Positions 31,708 through 40,741 are shown, counted from the stretch's first letter. The stretch is DNA of 53,498 bases from Bacillota bacterium (GCA_023433405.1 JAEZCT010000075.1:1-53498); one strand, 5' to 3'. Notes: generated by a model not told the origin, from the sequence alone. Translations and numbers: made by a program.

Positions 31708-32589
31708 TTACCTTCTTTTCTTGCCAAGGAACGCCACGCCGACAACCTCCGGCCCGCTGTTAATGGCAATACATGCGCCAATGTAGTAGATGCCTGTTGG
31801 GGGAAAGCCAAGCTCCTTGGTCAGCGCCTCTGCAAGCTCGTCGCCTACGCCGTCGCGGCTGCCGTGTACCAAGAGGTAAGGAGAATCTGCCTCCGCCTTG
31901 CGCTGCTTTACAAGCTCTACCGTGCGGGGGATTACGGCCTTATCTCCGCGCACCTTATCCTCAATATTCATCTTGCCGTCAATGATGCTGATAACCGGCT
32001 TAAGACCGAGCACCTCGCCCACAAACGCCGCCGCAACGCCAATGCGCCCCGACTTCTTGGCATACTCCAGCGTATAGGGGGTAAACAGGATCTCCACGCG
32101 GGTAAAATAATCCTCAAGATACGCGGCGGCCTCCTTGGCCGAGGCGCCTGCGCGCACCTGCTTTACCGCCTGCATCAGCGGGTAGCCGTAGCTCATGGTG
32201 TAGTTTAGGGAATCTACAATGTGGATTTCAAGGGAGGCTTTGTCGGGGTTTTCCTCATAAAAAAGCTCGCGGGCAAGGGTGGCGGCATCCTTCATCGCCG
32301 ACCCGGTGGAGGAGATGGTCACCAGCACAATGGCCTCATAGCCCTGTGCCGCCGCGGTCTGGTATTCCTCCAAATACGTCAGGTGGGTGATGTGCGCCGT
32401 GGTAGGAATGCCTACGCTCTTACCTAACAGCTCATAAAACTCCCGTGGGGTAAAGTCAACGCGCTCCAAATACCCCTTTCCATCCACGGTAATCGGTACG
32501 GGCAGAACCTTTATGCCGTATTCCTGCGCGTCGGATTCCGGCAAATCACATGCGGAATCGGTCAAAAACAAAACCTTGTCCATCATCAT
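31708..32589 (-). CDS. DegV-family fatty-acid-binding protein
   Basis: The product is about 293 residues from the first of three consecutive ATG codons at 32589, with AAGGAG 12 nt upstream. The family signature LFLTDSACDLP begins the protein, and the block TISSTGSAMKDAATLA provides the Ser contacting the fatty acid carboxylate. Helical C-terminal lobe motifs, PYTLEYAKKSGRIGVAAAFV and SILIDGKMN-like (SIIDGKMNIEDKVRG), are also present. In Firmicutes, FakB/DegV proteins present fatty acids to FakA kinase; no fakA is in the window. Confidence 0.9.
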   Translation of the reverse strand: MMMDKVLFLTDSACDLPESDAQEYGIKVLPVPITVDGKGYLERVDFTPREFYELLGKSVGIPTTAHITHLTYLEEYQTAAAQGYEAIVLVTISSTGSAMKDAATLARELFYEENPDKASLEIHIVDSLNYTMSYGYPLMQAVKQVRAGASAKEAAAYLEDYFTRVEILFTPYTLEYAKKSGRIGVAAAFVGEVLGLKPVISIIDGKMNIEDKVRGDKAVIPRTVELVKQRKAEADSPYLLVHGSRDGVGDELAEALTKELGFPPTGIYYIGACIAINSGPEVVGVAFLGKKRR

Positions 32590-32753
32590 TTCGTCAGCCT
32601 TCTCCTTTTTGGGCGGCACGTTACCCCAAGCGGGTATATCCGCCGGTATTCTTTACTCAATTTTTTATCGTCAAATCGCTTATCATAATCACATAAAAAA
32701 TTCTTTGCCGCTCATCGGTGCAACGAGCATAAAACGCCCGGCATTTTTGCAAG

Positions 32754-33281
32754 TTATACCACTGTCCCATTTATATCCGCCTGCCGCCAGTCATATTGCG
32801 TCAGCCGTCCCGCGTTTTCAAGCTCGGGAAAGCCCCACTGCCGCAGCACCTCATAGGCGGCAATCGCCACCGAGTTTGAAAGGTTTAGGCTGCGCAGCGT
32901 GGAAAGCATGGGGATGCGCACGCAATCCTGCGGGTGCTCAAACAGCAGCGCCTCGGGCAGGCCGGCGTCCTCACGCCCAAAAACCAGATAGCTGCCATCG
33001 GGGTAACAGGCATCGGAATAGGTGTTTTGCCCTTTTGTGGTATAATAAAAATATCGCCCACCGGCGGTTTTCGCAAAAAAGTCGGCAAGCCCGTCGTAGT
33101 AGGTGATATCAAGGTAATGCCAATAATCTAACCCGGCGCGCCTCAGCTCGCGGTCGTTTGGTTCAAATCCCATCGGACGCACCAGATGCAAGGCCGCGCC
33201 TGTCACCGCGCAGGTGCGGGCAATGTTGCCGGTATTTTGGGGAATGCGCGGCTCTACCAGCACAATATTTAAACGTGGCAT
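32754..33281 (-). CDS. trmL: tRNA (cytidine(34)-2'-O)-methyltransferase, TrmL/CspR type
   Basis: The product is 175 residues, a minimal SPOUT (trefoil-knot) methyltransferase. Motif 1 is VEPRIPQNTGNIARTCAVTG, motif 2 is YLVFGREDAGLPEALL, and motif 3 is IPMLSTLRSLNLSNSVAIAA, where the knot binds SAM. Members of this size modify the wobble nucleotide of tRNA-Leu. AGGAAGAAGC precedes the ATG. A partial copy of the palindromic repeat lies 27 bp upstream (33308-33344). Confidence 0.93.
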   Translation of the reverse strand: MPRLNIVLVEPRIPQNTGNIARTCAVTGAALHLVRPMGFEPNDRELRRAGLDYWHYLDITYYDGLADFFAKTAGGRYFYYTTKGQNTYSDACYPDGSYLVFGREDAGLPEALLFEHPQDCVRIPMLSTLRSLNLSNSVAIAAYEVLRQWGFPELENAGRLTQYDWRQADINGTVV

Positions 33282-33307
33282 GAGCAGTTGCTTCTTCCTT
33301 TTTTGTT

Positions 33308-33344
33308 TTGATTGTTATACTCGTATAAATCGAATATTTAGTAT
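33308..33344. repeat. Partial, diverged copy of the palindromic repeat
   Basis: Read on the minus strand, the start ATACTAAATATTCGATT and the block GAGTATAACAATCAA align with ATACTAATATCCGATT and GAGTATAAAAATCAA of the full copies. Only one arm is present. The segment could be a truncated element or an older copy. Its position, 27 bp before trmL, is similar to that of the full copies before other genes. Confidence 0.45.
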
Positions 33345-33629
33345 AAGAAAAGACGCTGGGGCAATGCCGTGCTTCCCTACTATTAAACTATAAATCGGGC
33401 TTTAAAGCAAGCGTTTTACCGCTTATTTCCCAAAATGTATGTGCACTTTTTATTCCATTATTCGATGAAAAATCAGATGAAAATTAGTGCGAAGATCCCT
33501 AATTTTTAGGGCTCGCCTTAATCTTCCACCAATATTTATATATTTCTATGGTTTTAGCGGAGAATGGGGCTGCCTATAGGCTACACCTTTCCCCACGCAG
33601 TTAAGCGCCGCACATCCGCTCGGCATGAT

Positions 33630-33658
33630 TTGACAGCGGTTTGACACAGGGCTATAAT
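33630..33658 (+). promoter_or_regulatory. Perfect consensus promoter without an obvious gene
   Basis: TTGACA (33630-33635) and TATAAT (33653-33658) are exact consensus hexamers at the ideal 17-nt spacing. The ~230 nt downstream, up to the zinc-ribbon gene at 33889, contain TTGGG/CCCAA and two mutually exclusive pairings, TAACGGCG/CGCCGTTA and GGCGGCG/CGCCGCC. Upstream, 33345-33629 shows no convincing feature. An open frame lacking a start (about 33661-33819), with a basic, Tyr-rich C-terminus, also overlaps. This may be a small RNA or leader, or the remains of a gene. Confidence 0.5.
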
Positions 33659-33888
33659 GAAGATGCGCCGACGCATTTTCAGTCGATTATTGGGGTGAAA
33701 AACCCAAGGCTTTCCTGCGCCGCGTCACGGTTATCCGTCAAAATAAATATTATAACGGCGCGTATTGGCGGCGTTACTTTGTAAAAAAAGAGCTTGCGCG
33801 CCGCCGTTATTTACAGTAAGCTATATTTATACGATTTTTTACCCTGTTATTTCTTTTCGCGCTTTTCCTGCAAACCCTTCCGTCGGCC

Positions 33889-34125
33889 GTGTTGGCATTG
33901 CGCCGAATACGAAGCCGGACTGCCGAGGTGATTGATATTCCGTCAGAATTTGGCACTTATAGTATTACACAAGCACAGGCTGTCTTATTGCTTAAAGGCC
34001 GGGAGGTTTTGTGTCCCCATTGCGGCAAAGAGAACCTGCGCCCGAGGTACCCTCACAAGAAGCGGAATGTAGAGTATCAATGCCCCTCCTGCAAGGGGAT
34101 TTATCATCCCTGTAAGTTCATTTGA
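33889..34125 (+). CDS. Small zinc-ribbon protein
   Basis: The product is at most 78 residues. The C-terminal part has two Cys pairs, CPHC and CPSC, separated by 24 residues (LCPHCGKENLRPRYPHKKRN and QCPSCKGIYHPCKFI), forming a zinc ribbon. The start is uncertain: GTG at 33889 or GTG at 33928, neither with a good binding site. No family is assigned. It may belong to the transcript beginning at the promoter near 33640. Confidence 0.5.
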   Translation: MLALRRIRSRTAEVIDIPSEFGTYSITQAQAVLLLKGREVLCPHCGKENLRPRYPHKKRNVEYQCPSCKGIYHPCKFI

Positions 34126-34259
34126 CCGTATCGGCTGCGCGTAAGCTAATTTGACTACATCAATGCATGAAACCTAATCGCGTTCTGCGCACCGTCAGCC
34201 CCTGGGGCACAGGACGGTATGCCGTCGCGGTATTATTTGCGGGGCGGTGATGATTACCC

Positions 34260-34844
34260 ATGCTGCGCCATTCGGGCACGGTTCGCATCGAAAGTGAGCG
34301 CCTTTTGCTGCGCCGTTTTCTTTTGCAGGATACCCAAGCTGTATACAACGGCTGGACCAGCGACTCCCGCTCCAGCCTGTTTATGCGCTGGCAGCCGCAC
34401 ACCTCGGCCAAGGAAACTCACGCCATGCTGGAGACATGGGTTTCGCAATACTCAAATCCCGCGTTCTACCAGTGGGCAATCGAGCTCAAGCAGACGCACG
34501 CGCTGGTGGGAACCATTGCGCTTTTTACGGTTAACGAGCAGGACCGCTGCGGCGACGTGGCGTATTGCATTGCCACAGAGCACTGGAGCCGCGGCTATGC
34601 AAGCGAAGCACTCAGCGCGGTATTATACTTTGCCTTTTCGCGGGAGAACTACAACCGCGTAGAGGCCTACCACGCCGTGGAAAACCCCGCCTCCGGGCGT
34701 GTAATGGAAAAGGCGGGTATGGTTTGCGAGGGCGTGGCGCGTGAAAAATACCGCTCCAATCGCGGGTTTGAGGATTGCCGCATGTATGCGGCTGTAAGAA
34801 GGGATATTCTGAAGCTGTATGCGGAGTATGCGGAGGTTAACTAG
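34260..34844 (+). CDS. GNAT-family acetyltransferase, RimJ/RimL type
   Basis: The product is 194 residues. The opening IESERLLLRRFLLQDTQAVY and the acetyl-CoA region EHWSRGYASEALSAVLYFAF are typical of RimJ/RimL-like ribosomal or protein N-acetyltransferases. The block YHAVENPASGRVMEKAGMV is the conserved C-terminal part. The exact substrate cannot be told from sequence. GGGGCGGTGATG precedes the ATG, a moderate site. Confidence 0.88.
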   Translation: MLRHSGTVRIESERLLLRRFLLQDTQAVYNGWTSDSRSSLFMRWQPHTSAKETHAMLETWVSQYSNPAFYQWAIELKQTHALVGTIALFTVNEQDRCGDVAYCIATEHWSRGYASEALSAVLYFAFSRENYNRVEAYHAVENPASGRVMEKAGMVCEGVAREKYRSNRGFEDCRMYAAVRRDILKLYAEYAEVN

Positions 34845-34928
34845 CCGCTGTTTCGTGTACTTGGCACAACCCGGCACTCACAAAAAGCCAGTGCCCCTAT
34901 ACCATATTGAAAGGCAGCGATTTACCCT

Positions 34929-35411
34929 ATGACTCTTTACATTCGCCAGCGCTTCTTCTCCATCGGCGACCGGTTTACCATTACCGACGAGCAAGAAAAC
35001 CCTGTTTTCACCGTACAGGGTGAGATTTTTTCCTTTGGCGCAAAGCTGCACCTGTACGACCTCTCGGGACGTGAGCTGTATTATGTGGAGCAGAAGATCT
35101 TCCGTTTTCTGCCCCAGTATTATATCTATCAGGGCGGCCGTCAGTGTGCCGTAGTCAACAAGGAGCTCACCTTTTTCCGCCCCCGCCTGTCGGTTTCCTC
35201 CTCAATGGGTGATATTTCCATCGACGGCGATTTTTTCAGCATGAGCTTTGCCCTGTACCTAAACGGCGGGCTGATTGGCAGCATCTCCAAGGAATTTTTC
35301 TCCTTTACCGATTTTTACCGGCTGGAAATTCCAAACGGCACCGACCCCGCTTTTTTCTGCTCGCTGGTTATCGCCATCGATAACTGCCTGCATGACGGCA
35401 ACAAAAACTAA
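34929..35411 (+). CDS. LURP-one-related (YxjI-type) protein
   Basis: The product is 160 residues of alternating short strands, starting MTLYIRQRFFSIGDRFTITD and containing LHLYDLSGRELYYVEQKIFR. This is the pattern of LURP-one/tubby-like beta barrels such as B. subtilis YxjI. Their function in bacteria is unknown, with membrane phospholipid association proposed for the fold. It lies 84 nt after the GNAT gene and 59 nt before aroE. Confidence 0.82.
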   Translation: MTLYIRQRFFSIGDRFTITDEQENPVFTVQGEIFSFGAKLHLYDLSGRELYYVEQKIFRFLPQYYIYQGGRQCAVVNKELTFFRPRLSVSSSMGDISIDGDFFSMSFALYLNGGLIGSISKEFFSFTDFYRLEIPNGTDPAFFCSLVIAIDNCLHDGNKN

Positions 35412-35470
35412 AAGCCAATCTATTCACAAATGCACCCATGTTATGAGTTTACAATAAAGGTGTGATTATT

Positions 35471-36301
35471 TTGAAGCCACGCTTTGCGGTGCTTGGTTAC
35501 CCCCTGGGGCATACCCTTTCGCCCGCCCTGCATAAAATACTGTTTCGCAGAAGCGGCATAGACGCCGAGTATACCGCTATCCCATTAACCCCCGAGGAAT
35601 TTCCCGTGCGGGCGGGGGAGCTGTTTGAGCTTAACGGCTTTAATGTCACCATGCCGTACAAGCAGCGCATTATCCCCTTTCTTAACGGCGCGACGGAGGA
35701 GGCCTTGCGGTTTCAGTCCGTCAATACCGTGGGGATCTATGCGTCGGGGCGCAGGGTAGGGCATAATACCGATATCGCGGGCATTATTAAAAGCGTAGAG
35801 CTTTTGGGCGCGTCCTTGCGGGGGAATATCTGCATTGCGGGCGCGGGCTCTACCGCGCGAATGCTTTCCACCGAGATTGTGCGGCGGGGCGGTAAGGTAA
35901 CCATTGGCGTGCGGGAAGGCTCCATGCCCAAAGGGGAGGCTCTGGTTCATGCGGTCAGCCGTCAGTCGGCGTCCCCCAGTGTTACGGTGCGCACGCTTGA
36001 GAGCTTAAACCAAACCTTCGACCTGCTGGTAAACGCCACCCCCTGCGGTATGGCTCCCGATACGGCAGGCTGTCCCTTTCCCGACCGGGTCATCCTCGCG
36101 TCGGAAAAGGTGCTGGATCTCATATACAACCCGTCTGAAACCACGCTGCTTGCCAAGGCGCGGGCTATGGGCAAAAAAGCCCTGAACGGGCTGCCCATGC
36201 TGGTGTGGCAGGCCGCGGGGTCCCACGAATTTTGGTACCACGCAAAGTTTACAGACACCGAATTGCTGGATGTAGTTGACGAGCTTAGTCATATCTTGTA
36301 G
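35471..36301 (+). CDS. aroE: Shikimate dehydrogenase
   Basis: The product is about 276 residues. I favour the TTG at 35471 (MKPRFAVLGYPLGHTLSP) because AAAGGTG is 8 nt upstream; a GTG at 35462 overlaps that site. The substrate-binding block FNVTMPYKQ contains the catalytic Lys, NTDIAG contains the paired Asp, and the nucleotide loop is GAGSTARM. It reduces 3-dehydroshikimate to shikimate with NADPH. It is followed by a hairpin (36345-36372) and then aroK, so the two aromatic genes probably act together. Confidence 0.95.
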   Translation: MKPRFAVLGYPLGHTLSPALHKILFRRSGIDAEYTAIPLTPEEFPVRAGELFELNGFNVTMPYKQRIIPFLNGATEEALRFQSVNTVGIYASGRRVGHNTDIAGIIKSVELLGASLRGNICIAGAGSTARMLSTEIVRRGGKVTIGVREGSMPKGEALVHAVSRQSASPSVTVRTLESLNQTFDLLVNATPCGMAPDTAGCPFPDRVILASEKVLDLIYNPSETTLLAKARAMGKKALNGLPMLVWQAAGSHEFWYHAKFTDTELLDVVDELSHIL

Positions 36302-36344
36302 AATGAGGTAGGTTCATCTAGTTTTTTAGCATATATTTCATAAC

Positions 36345-36372
36345 GGCATTGCGCTCCCCTTAGCGCAATGCC
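36345..36372 (+). terminator. Hairpin between aroE and aroK
   Basis: GGCATTGCGCT pairs perfectly with AGCGCAATGCC around a 6-nt CCCCTT loop. No T tract follows, so it may stabilise mRNA or be a weak attenuator and not a full terminator. Confidence 0.5.
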
Positions 36373-36466
36373 CACCCTCACAGGTTTAAATCGGTATCCG
36401 GCGGTGCGGCTGATGCCCGTCGGCTCCGTCAATTATTCAATACATAAAAAAAGGGGGGTGCTTTCC

Positions 36467-36973
36467 GTGAAATGCAGACGTATTATGCTTACGGGCTTTA
36501 TGGGCAGCGGAAAAAGCACCGTTGGCCGCGCCCTTGCCGCGCGGCTGCGTTATCCATTTGCCGATACCGACGCATTGATAGAGGAACGCGAAGGGCGTAA
36601 GGTTTCCGATATCTTCTCCGAACGCGGCGAGGCACACTTTCGGCACCTGGAGCACCGCATCACGCACGATCTGACCAGGGACGACTCCCTCGTCGTTTCC
36701 AGCGGAGGCGGTTATATCATGACCAACGCCGTGTACCAGATAGCGGCGGCAAACTTCACCATCGTCTATATCGATACCCCGTTTGATCTGTGCCTGCAGC
36801 GGATTAAGGATGACAAAAAGCGTCCTCTTGCCGCCGGACGCGCCGACGAGGAGCTGCACAGGCTTTTTTTACGCCGAAAAAGCCTGTACCGCGTGCGGTG
36901 CGACTTCTCTGTGGACGGCTCAAAGGACACGGCGTCCATAGTGGAGGATATCCTCGCGCAATGGACCTGCTAG
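36467..36973 (+). CDS. aroK: Shikimate kinase
   Basis: The product is 168 residues from a GTG at 36467, preceded by GGGGGGTG; the longer frame to 36368 crosses the hairpin and is rejected. The P-loop is GFMGSGKSTVGRALA, the shikimate site includes FADTDALIEEREGRKVSDIF, and GGGYIM is the third contact. The lid block is RPLAAGRADEEL. The enzyme phosphorylates shikimate at O3, the step after aroE. Confidence 0.95.
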   Translation: MKCRRIMLTGFMGSGKSTVGRALAARLRYPFADTDALIEEREGRKVSDIFSERGEAHFRHLEHRITHDLTRDDSLVVSSGGGYIMTNAVYQIAAANFTIVYIDTPFDLCLQRIKDDKKRPLAAGRADEELHRLFLRRKSLYRVRCDFSVDGSKDTASIVEDILAQWTC

Positions 36974-37008
36974 CGCAAACCCAAAGGCGCCCGGCACCTA
37001 AGCCCGCG

Positions 37009-37049
37009 AAAACGCCCGGTCTCCGTTAATTACGGAAGCCGGGCGTTTT
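37009..37049. terminator. Bidirectional terminator
   Basis: AAAACGCCCGG pairs with CCGGGCGTTTT around a 19-nt loop that itself contains CCGT/ACGG. It lies between convergent genes aroK and the Ser-rich protein. Confidence 0.88.
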
Positions 37050-37091
37050 GTGTTTTAATTTAAAAACTCATAGCACCGAACGCGAATGCCC

Positions 37092-38201
37092 CTACCGGGA
37101 GCTGGACGCGCGGGAGCTTGAGCTTGCGCTCGAGCTTCTCGATGAGCTAGAGGCAGAGGAGGAGCTGCGGCTGCTCGCGCTAGAGCTGCTTGAGGGGCTT
37201 TCGCCGCTTGCCGATTCCTCAGAGGAGGTTTCCGCGTCAGAGGAGCTCTCCTCGCCGCTTTCATCAGCATCCTCATCCCCGGAGGCTCCAATCATCCCAT
37301 AATCATCCTCCGCCGCGGCGGTGGAGTCATCACCAAAGGTCTCGCCCACCGACGAGGTGCTGCCCGAGTTAATGAGTTCCTCCGCGTAGCTTGAGGTGTT
37401 TGCATAGCCGGATGAGGACGATTCCTGCTCAACATCCCGCAGCGCTACGATAATATAGCCCGTCTCGGTCTTTTTTAGGATGTATTTCATGAATTTATCC
37501 GGTTGCGGCTGGAAGCGGTTCCCGTTTTCGTCAATCTCCCATACGCTGCCCGGAGGAACATAGCCCACACGCAGGGAAACCGAGTCGCCCTCCTTGGTTA
37601 TCTTTACAACAGTCGGGGTATACAGCGCGACCTCCGCCGTAGGCGGTACGCTGTATATCTTGGTGGCCTCGTCGTAGTAATAGGTAATTTCGTAGTCGCC
37701 AAAGGTCTGGTGCTCAAGCTTTACGCCGGGGCCAAACAGGTTCGCGGCGCGCACATCCAGCTCCGAGGCGGGAATTTGCGAAAAATTAAGCTCATCCTTT
37801 GCCCATTTTGCGTCGTCGCTGTTTAGAATCGCCGACCACATTGCCGTCTGCAATAAAGCCGCCTGATCGAGGTTTTTTACATCCTCAAACGGCGGTGGGT
37901 CATACATAACCACCGGCATCAGCAGCCGTTCAAACCGCGCCTTTTCTTTGTCGTTGTTTATAAAAGAACGGGTGACGTTAACAATTACAACAATGACCGT
38001 AATAATACCAATGCCGCAAAGAAGCAGCACAACCAACCCTATGGGGGCGGCCATACGGCTGCTGCCGCGGCGGCGCCGGTCAGGGGGAGGGGTAACGGGC
38101 GCTACCCCGTGGGTTTTTTTACCCGACTCGTTTTGTAGTTGCTTATTATCCTGCATAGGCTCAAGTCCGCTTTGAAACAGCTCACTGTCTCTTGCGCTCA
38201 T
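37092..38201 (-). CDS. Membrane protein with Ser-rich C-terminal tail
   Basis: The product is 369 residues. The cytosolic N-terminus (1-50) ends in a basic RRRRG stretch, followed by one transmembrane helix (about 52-76), an extracellular domain of about 200 residues containing MYDPPPFEDVKNLDQAALLQ, then a tail. The last ~100 residues are first acidic (Asp/Glu/Ser) and finally almost pure Ser/Ala/Arg. The DNA encoding the tail is a run of near-identical AGC/TCC/TCG codons. The extracellular domain matches no family I know. GGAGG is 9 nt before the ATG. Confidence 0.82.
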   Translation of the reverse strand: MSARDSELFQSGLEPMQDNKQLQNESGKKTHGVAPVTPPPDRRRRGSSRMAAPIGLVVLLLCGIGIITVIVVIVNVTRSFINNDKEKARFERLLMPVVMYDPPPFEDVKNLDQAALLQTAMWSAILNSDDAKWAKDELNFSQIPASELDVRAANLFGPGVKLEHQTFGDYEITYYYDEATKIYSVPPTAEVALYTPTVVKITKEGDSVSLRVGYVPPGSVWEIDENGNRFQPQPDKFMKYILKKTETGYIIVALRDVEQESSSSGYANTSSYAEELINSGSTSSVGETFGDDSTAAAEDDYGMIGASGDEDADESGEESSSDAETSSEESASGESPSSSSSASSRSSSSASSSSRSSSASSSSRASSSR

Positions 38202-38393
38202 TGCGTGGCCTCCTTAGTTTAAAACGGGAAATCGTATATAAACTGAACTTCAGCCCTCTGGAACAAAACCGCTGCCAAACGTCGGGGCCGAACGTCAATT
38301 TACGAAGCTTTCAAGTTTTCAGTTTTATATTTGCGGCACCCTCCGGCGCCCGATGCTCTATTAATCTCCGTACCCGCAAAAGCGGGGCAGGGG

Positions 38394-39638
38394 TTAGCGA
38401 ATCTGCCCGTTGCCGTGTATCACATACTTCACGGCAGTCAGCTCGCCGGGGCCCATCGGCCCACGGGTATGCAGCTTTTGGGTGGAGATGCCAATCTCCG
38501 CGCCCAGACCGAACACGCCGCCGTCGGTAAACCGGGTGGAGGCATTGACGTAAACCGCCGCCGCGTCAATGGCACGGGTAAACCGTTCGCTGTTTGCAAG
38601 GCTTTCGGTAACAATGCATTCACTGTGCCCGCTAGTGTATTTTACAATATGCGCTATGGCTTCGTCAATGGAATCGACTACCTTAACAGCCAGAATATAA
38701 TCCAAAAACTCCGTGGCATAGTCCTCGTCGGTGGCGGGCACCACCGTATCCCCAAGGATGGAGCGCGTGCGCTCGCAGCCGCGCAGCTCGACATTATGGC
38801 GCTCCAGACGCCGGGCGGCAAGGGGAAGAAAGTCCTTTGCCACATCCCGATGCACCAAAAGAGTCTCGGCGGCGTTGCACACCGAGGGGCGGGAGGTTTT
38901 TGCGTTATCAATAATATTCGCGCCCATGGCAAGGTCGCACACGCTGTCGATATAAACATGGCAGTTGCCTATGCCGGTTTCAATAACCGGAACAGTGGCG
39001 TTCTGCACACAGGCCTGAATCAGCCCCGCGCCGCCCCGGGGAATGAGCACATCCACCAGTCCGTTTGCGCGCATAAGCTGGGTCGCGCTGTCGCGGGAGG
39101 TATCCTCTACCAGACAAATACAGTTCTCATCAAGCCCTGCCCCCAAAAGGGCGGCGCGCATCAGGCGCACAAGGCAAAGGTTTGAGCGCATGGCCTCCTT
39201 GCCGCCGCGCAGAACCACGGCGTTTGAGGTCTTTAGGCACAGCGCCGCCGCGTCTACCGTGACATTGGGGCGCGCCTCGTAGATGATGGCGATAACCCCC
39301 AGCGGCACCCGTTCGCGCACAATGCGCAGCCCATCCGCGTTGGTAAAGCCCATATCAATGCGTCCAATGGGGTCGGGCAGCACAATAATCTCGCGCACGG
39401 CCGCGGCAATGCCGCGAATGCGCTCCTCGGTCAAACGCAGACGGTCCTGCAGGGCCTTGGTCATGCCGGATGCCACCCCCGCAGCGATATCCTCGGCGTT
39501 TGCGCTTAAAATATCGGGGATGTTTTTGATTAGCGTGTCTGCAATCGCGTCAAGCGCCGCGTGCTTTTGCTTTGTTTTAACCGTCATCAGTCCGCGGGAG
39601 GCCGCCTTAGCCGCCTCCGCAAGCCCCAGTACCGTCAT
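38394..39638 (-). CDS. proA: Glutamate-5-semialdehyde dehydrogenase
   Basis: The product is 414 residues. The ALDH-type fold is visible with VRERVPLGVIAIIYEARPNV, and the catalytic Cys lies in TSRPSVCNAAETLLVH. The C-terminal block GPMGPGELTAVKYVIHGNGQ is the family end. It reduces glutamyl-5-phosphate to the semialdehyde in proline synthesis. CAAGGAGG precedes the ATG. It follows proB by 115 nt; a nine-codon frame with its own binding site lies in that gap but is probably chance. Confidence 0.96.
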   Translation of the reverse strand: MTVLGLAEAAKAASRGLMTVKTKQKHAALDAIADTLIKNIPDILSANAEDIAAGVASGMTKALQDRLRLTEERIRGIAAAVREIIVLPDPIGRIDMGFTNADGLRIVRERVPLGVIAIIYEARPNVTVDAAALCLKTSNAVVLRGGKEAMRSNLCLVRLMRAALLGAGLDENCICLVEDTSRDSATQLMRANGLVDVLIPRGGAGLIQACVQNATVPVIETGIGNCHVYIDSVCDLAMGANIIDNAKTSRPSVCNAAETLLVHRDVAKDFLPLAARRLERHNVELRGCERTRSILGDTVVPATDEDYATEFLDYILAVKVVDSIDEAIAHIVKYTSGHSECIVTESLANSERFTRAIDAAAVYVNASTRFTDGGVFGLGAEIGISTQKLHTRGPMGPGELTAVKYVIHGNGQIR

Positions 39639-39753
39639 TGCCGCAAGCCTCCTTGTTTAAAAGCTGAAGAAGAAAGGGTCGATACCTCTATGTATTTAAA
39701 AAAGTAAGATTCACGTCGTTCTCCTCATGCCTCTTGCTTCACCTTTTTGGCTT

Positions 39754-40554
39754 CTAGCTTTCGGAAGTAAACAGGGTTCCCGCCCGCTTGCCCTCCAACA
39801 GGTCATAGATGGTCTCGGGCTGCGAGCCGTTAATAATTGACATGGTTATGTCGTGCTTAAAAGCAATCTCGGCGGCGTTAAGCTTTGTCACCATGCCGCC
39901 CGTACCCATGCAGGAGCCGGCGCCGCCGGCCAATGCACGCAGCTCCCCGGTAACGCAGCCCACCCGCTCAATCAATCGCGCGGAAGAATCGGTGCGGGGG
40001 TTGCCGGTATACAGCCCGTCGATGTCGCTTAAAATAATCAGCGACTGTGCCCCGCATACCGCCGCAACCATGGCGGAGAGGGTGTCGTTATCGCCAAAGC
40101 TCTCCACCGACTCAATCTCCTCCACCGCCACCGTGTCGTTTTCGTTGACAATGGGGATGCAGCCTAGTTCAATAAGCCGCCGAAAGGTGTTCTCTACGTT
40201 ATGCCTGCGCACCTCGTGGTCTATTACATCTCGCGTTAGCAGCACCTGCGCCACAATGTGGCTGTACTCGCTAAACAGCTTGTCGTAGGTGTACATCAGC
40301 TCACACTGGCCCACCGCCGCCGCGGCCTGCTTGGTGGGCATATCCGAAGGGCGCTTGTGCAGCCCCAGCTTTCCCACGCCAACGCCAATCGCGCCCGATG
40401 AAACCAGCACCACCTCGCGCCCCGCGTTTTTAATATCCGCGAGCACCTTTACCAGCCGTTCCACCTTGCGGATGTTCATCCTTCCCGTATCGTAGGCGAT
40501 GGTGGAGGTGCCAACCTTGACAACGATGCGCTTTGCATCCTTTATCTCACACAT
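39754..40554 (-). CDS. proB: Glutamate 5-kinase, short form
   Basis: The product is 266 residues, the amino acid kinase domain only. The PUA domain that many ProB proteins carry (total about 367) is missing. Motifs are IVVKVGTSTIAY, VLVSSGAIGVGVGKLGL and VNENDTVAVEE, and the C-terminal ATP site is in GTGGMVTKLNAAEIAFKHD. It phosphorylates glutamate, the first step of proline synthesis, and is usually inhibited by proline. It is followed by proA. Confidence 0.95.
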   Translation of the reverse strand: MCEIKDAKRIVVKVGTSTIAYDTGRMNIRKVERLVKVLADIKNAGREVVLVSSGAIGVGVGKLGLHKRPSDMPTKQAAAAVGQCELMYTYDKLFSEYSHIVAQVLLTRDVIDHEVRRHNVENTFRRLIELGCIPIVNENDTVAVEEIESVESFGDNDTLSAMVAAVCGAQSLIILSDIDGLYTGNPRTDSSARLIERVGCVTGELRALAGGAGSCMGTGGMVTKLNAAEIAFKHDITMSIINGSQPETIYDLLEGKRAGTLFTSES

Positions 40555-40670
40555 TATTAGAATTAATCCTCACTTTGCCGTATCGCGGCTTGAAAACAGG
40601 GCGCGCCACGGTACGGACGGCCAAAAATGGCTGATAAATAAACCCTTCGCCTCTTCCGCCGCTACCGAAG

Positions 40671-40700
40671 ATTATAGCACAACGCGCAGCACCCCTACAA
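40671..40700 (-). promoter_or_regulatory. Promoter for proB-proA
   Basis: TATAAT (40671-40676) on the minus strand is preceded by TTGTAG (40695-40700) at 18-nt spacing. The leader would be about 110 nt; I looked for a T-box in it and did not find the conserved GGTGG-type bulge. Confidence 0.5.
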
Positions 40701-40741
40701 TACAAACGCGATTTAATTCATGTTTTATTATTATTTTATGC

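Noticed and set aside
33130..33190. tRNA-like GGTTCAAATCC sequence
   Set aside because: It lies inside trmL and lacks the other arms of a tRNA. No tRNA, rRNA or CRISPR array was found in the window.
39640..39753. Nine-codon frame between proB and proA
   Set aside because: It has a fair binding site but is too short to judge, and no regulatory hairpin accompanies it.
40561..40741. T-box riboswitch ahead of proB
   Set aside because: The conserved GGTGG-type antiterminator bulge and specifier stem were not found.
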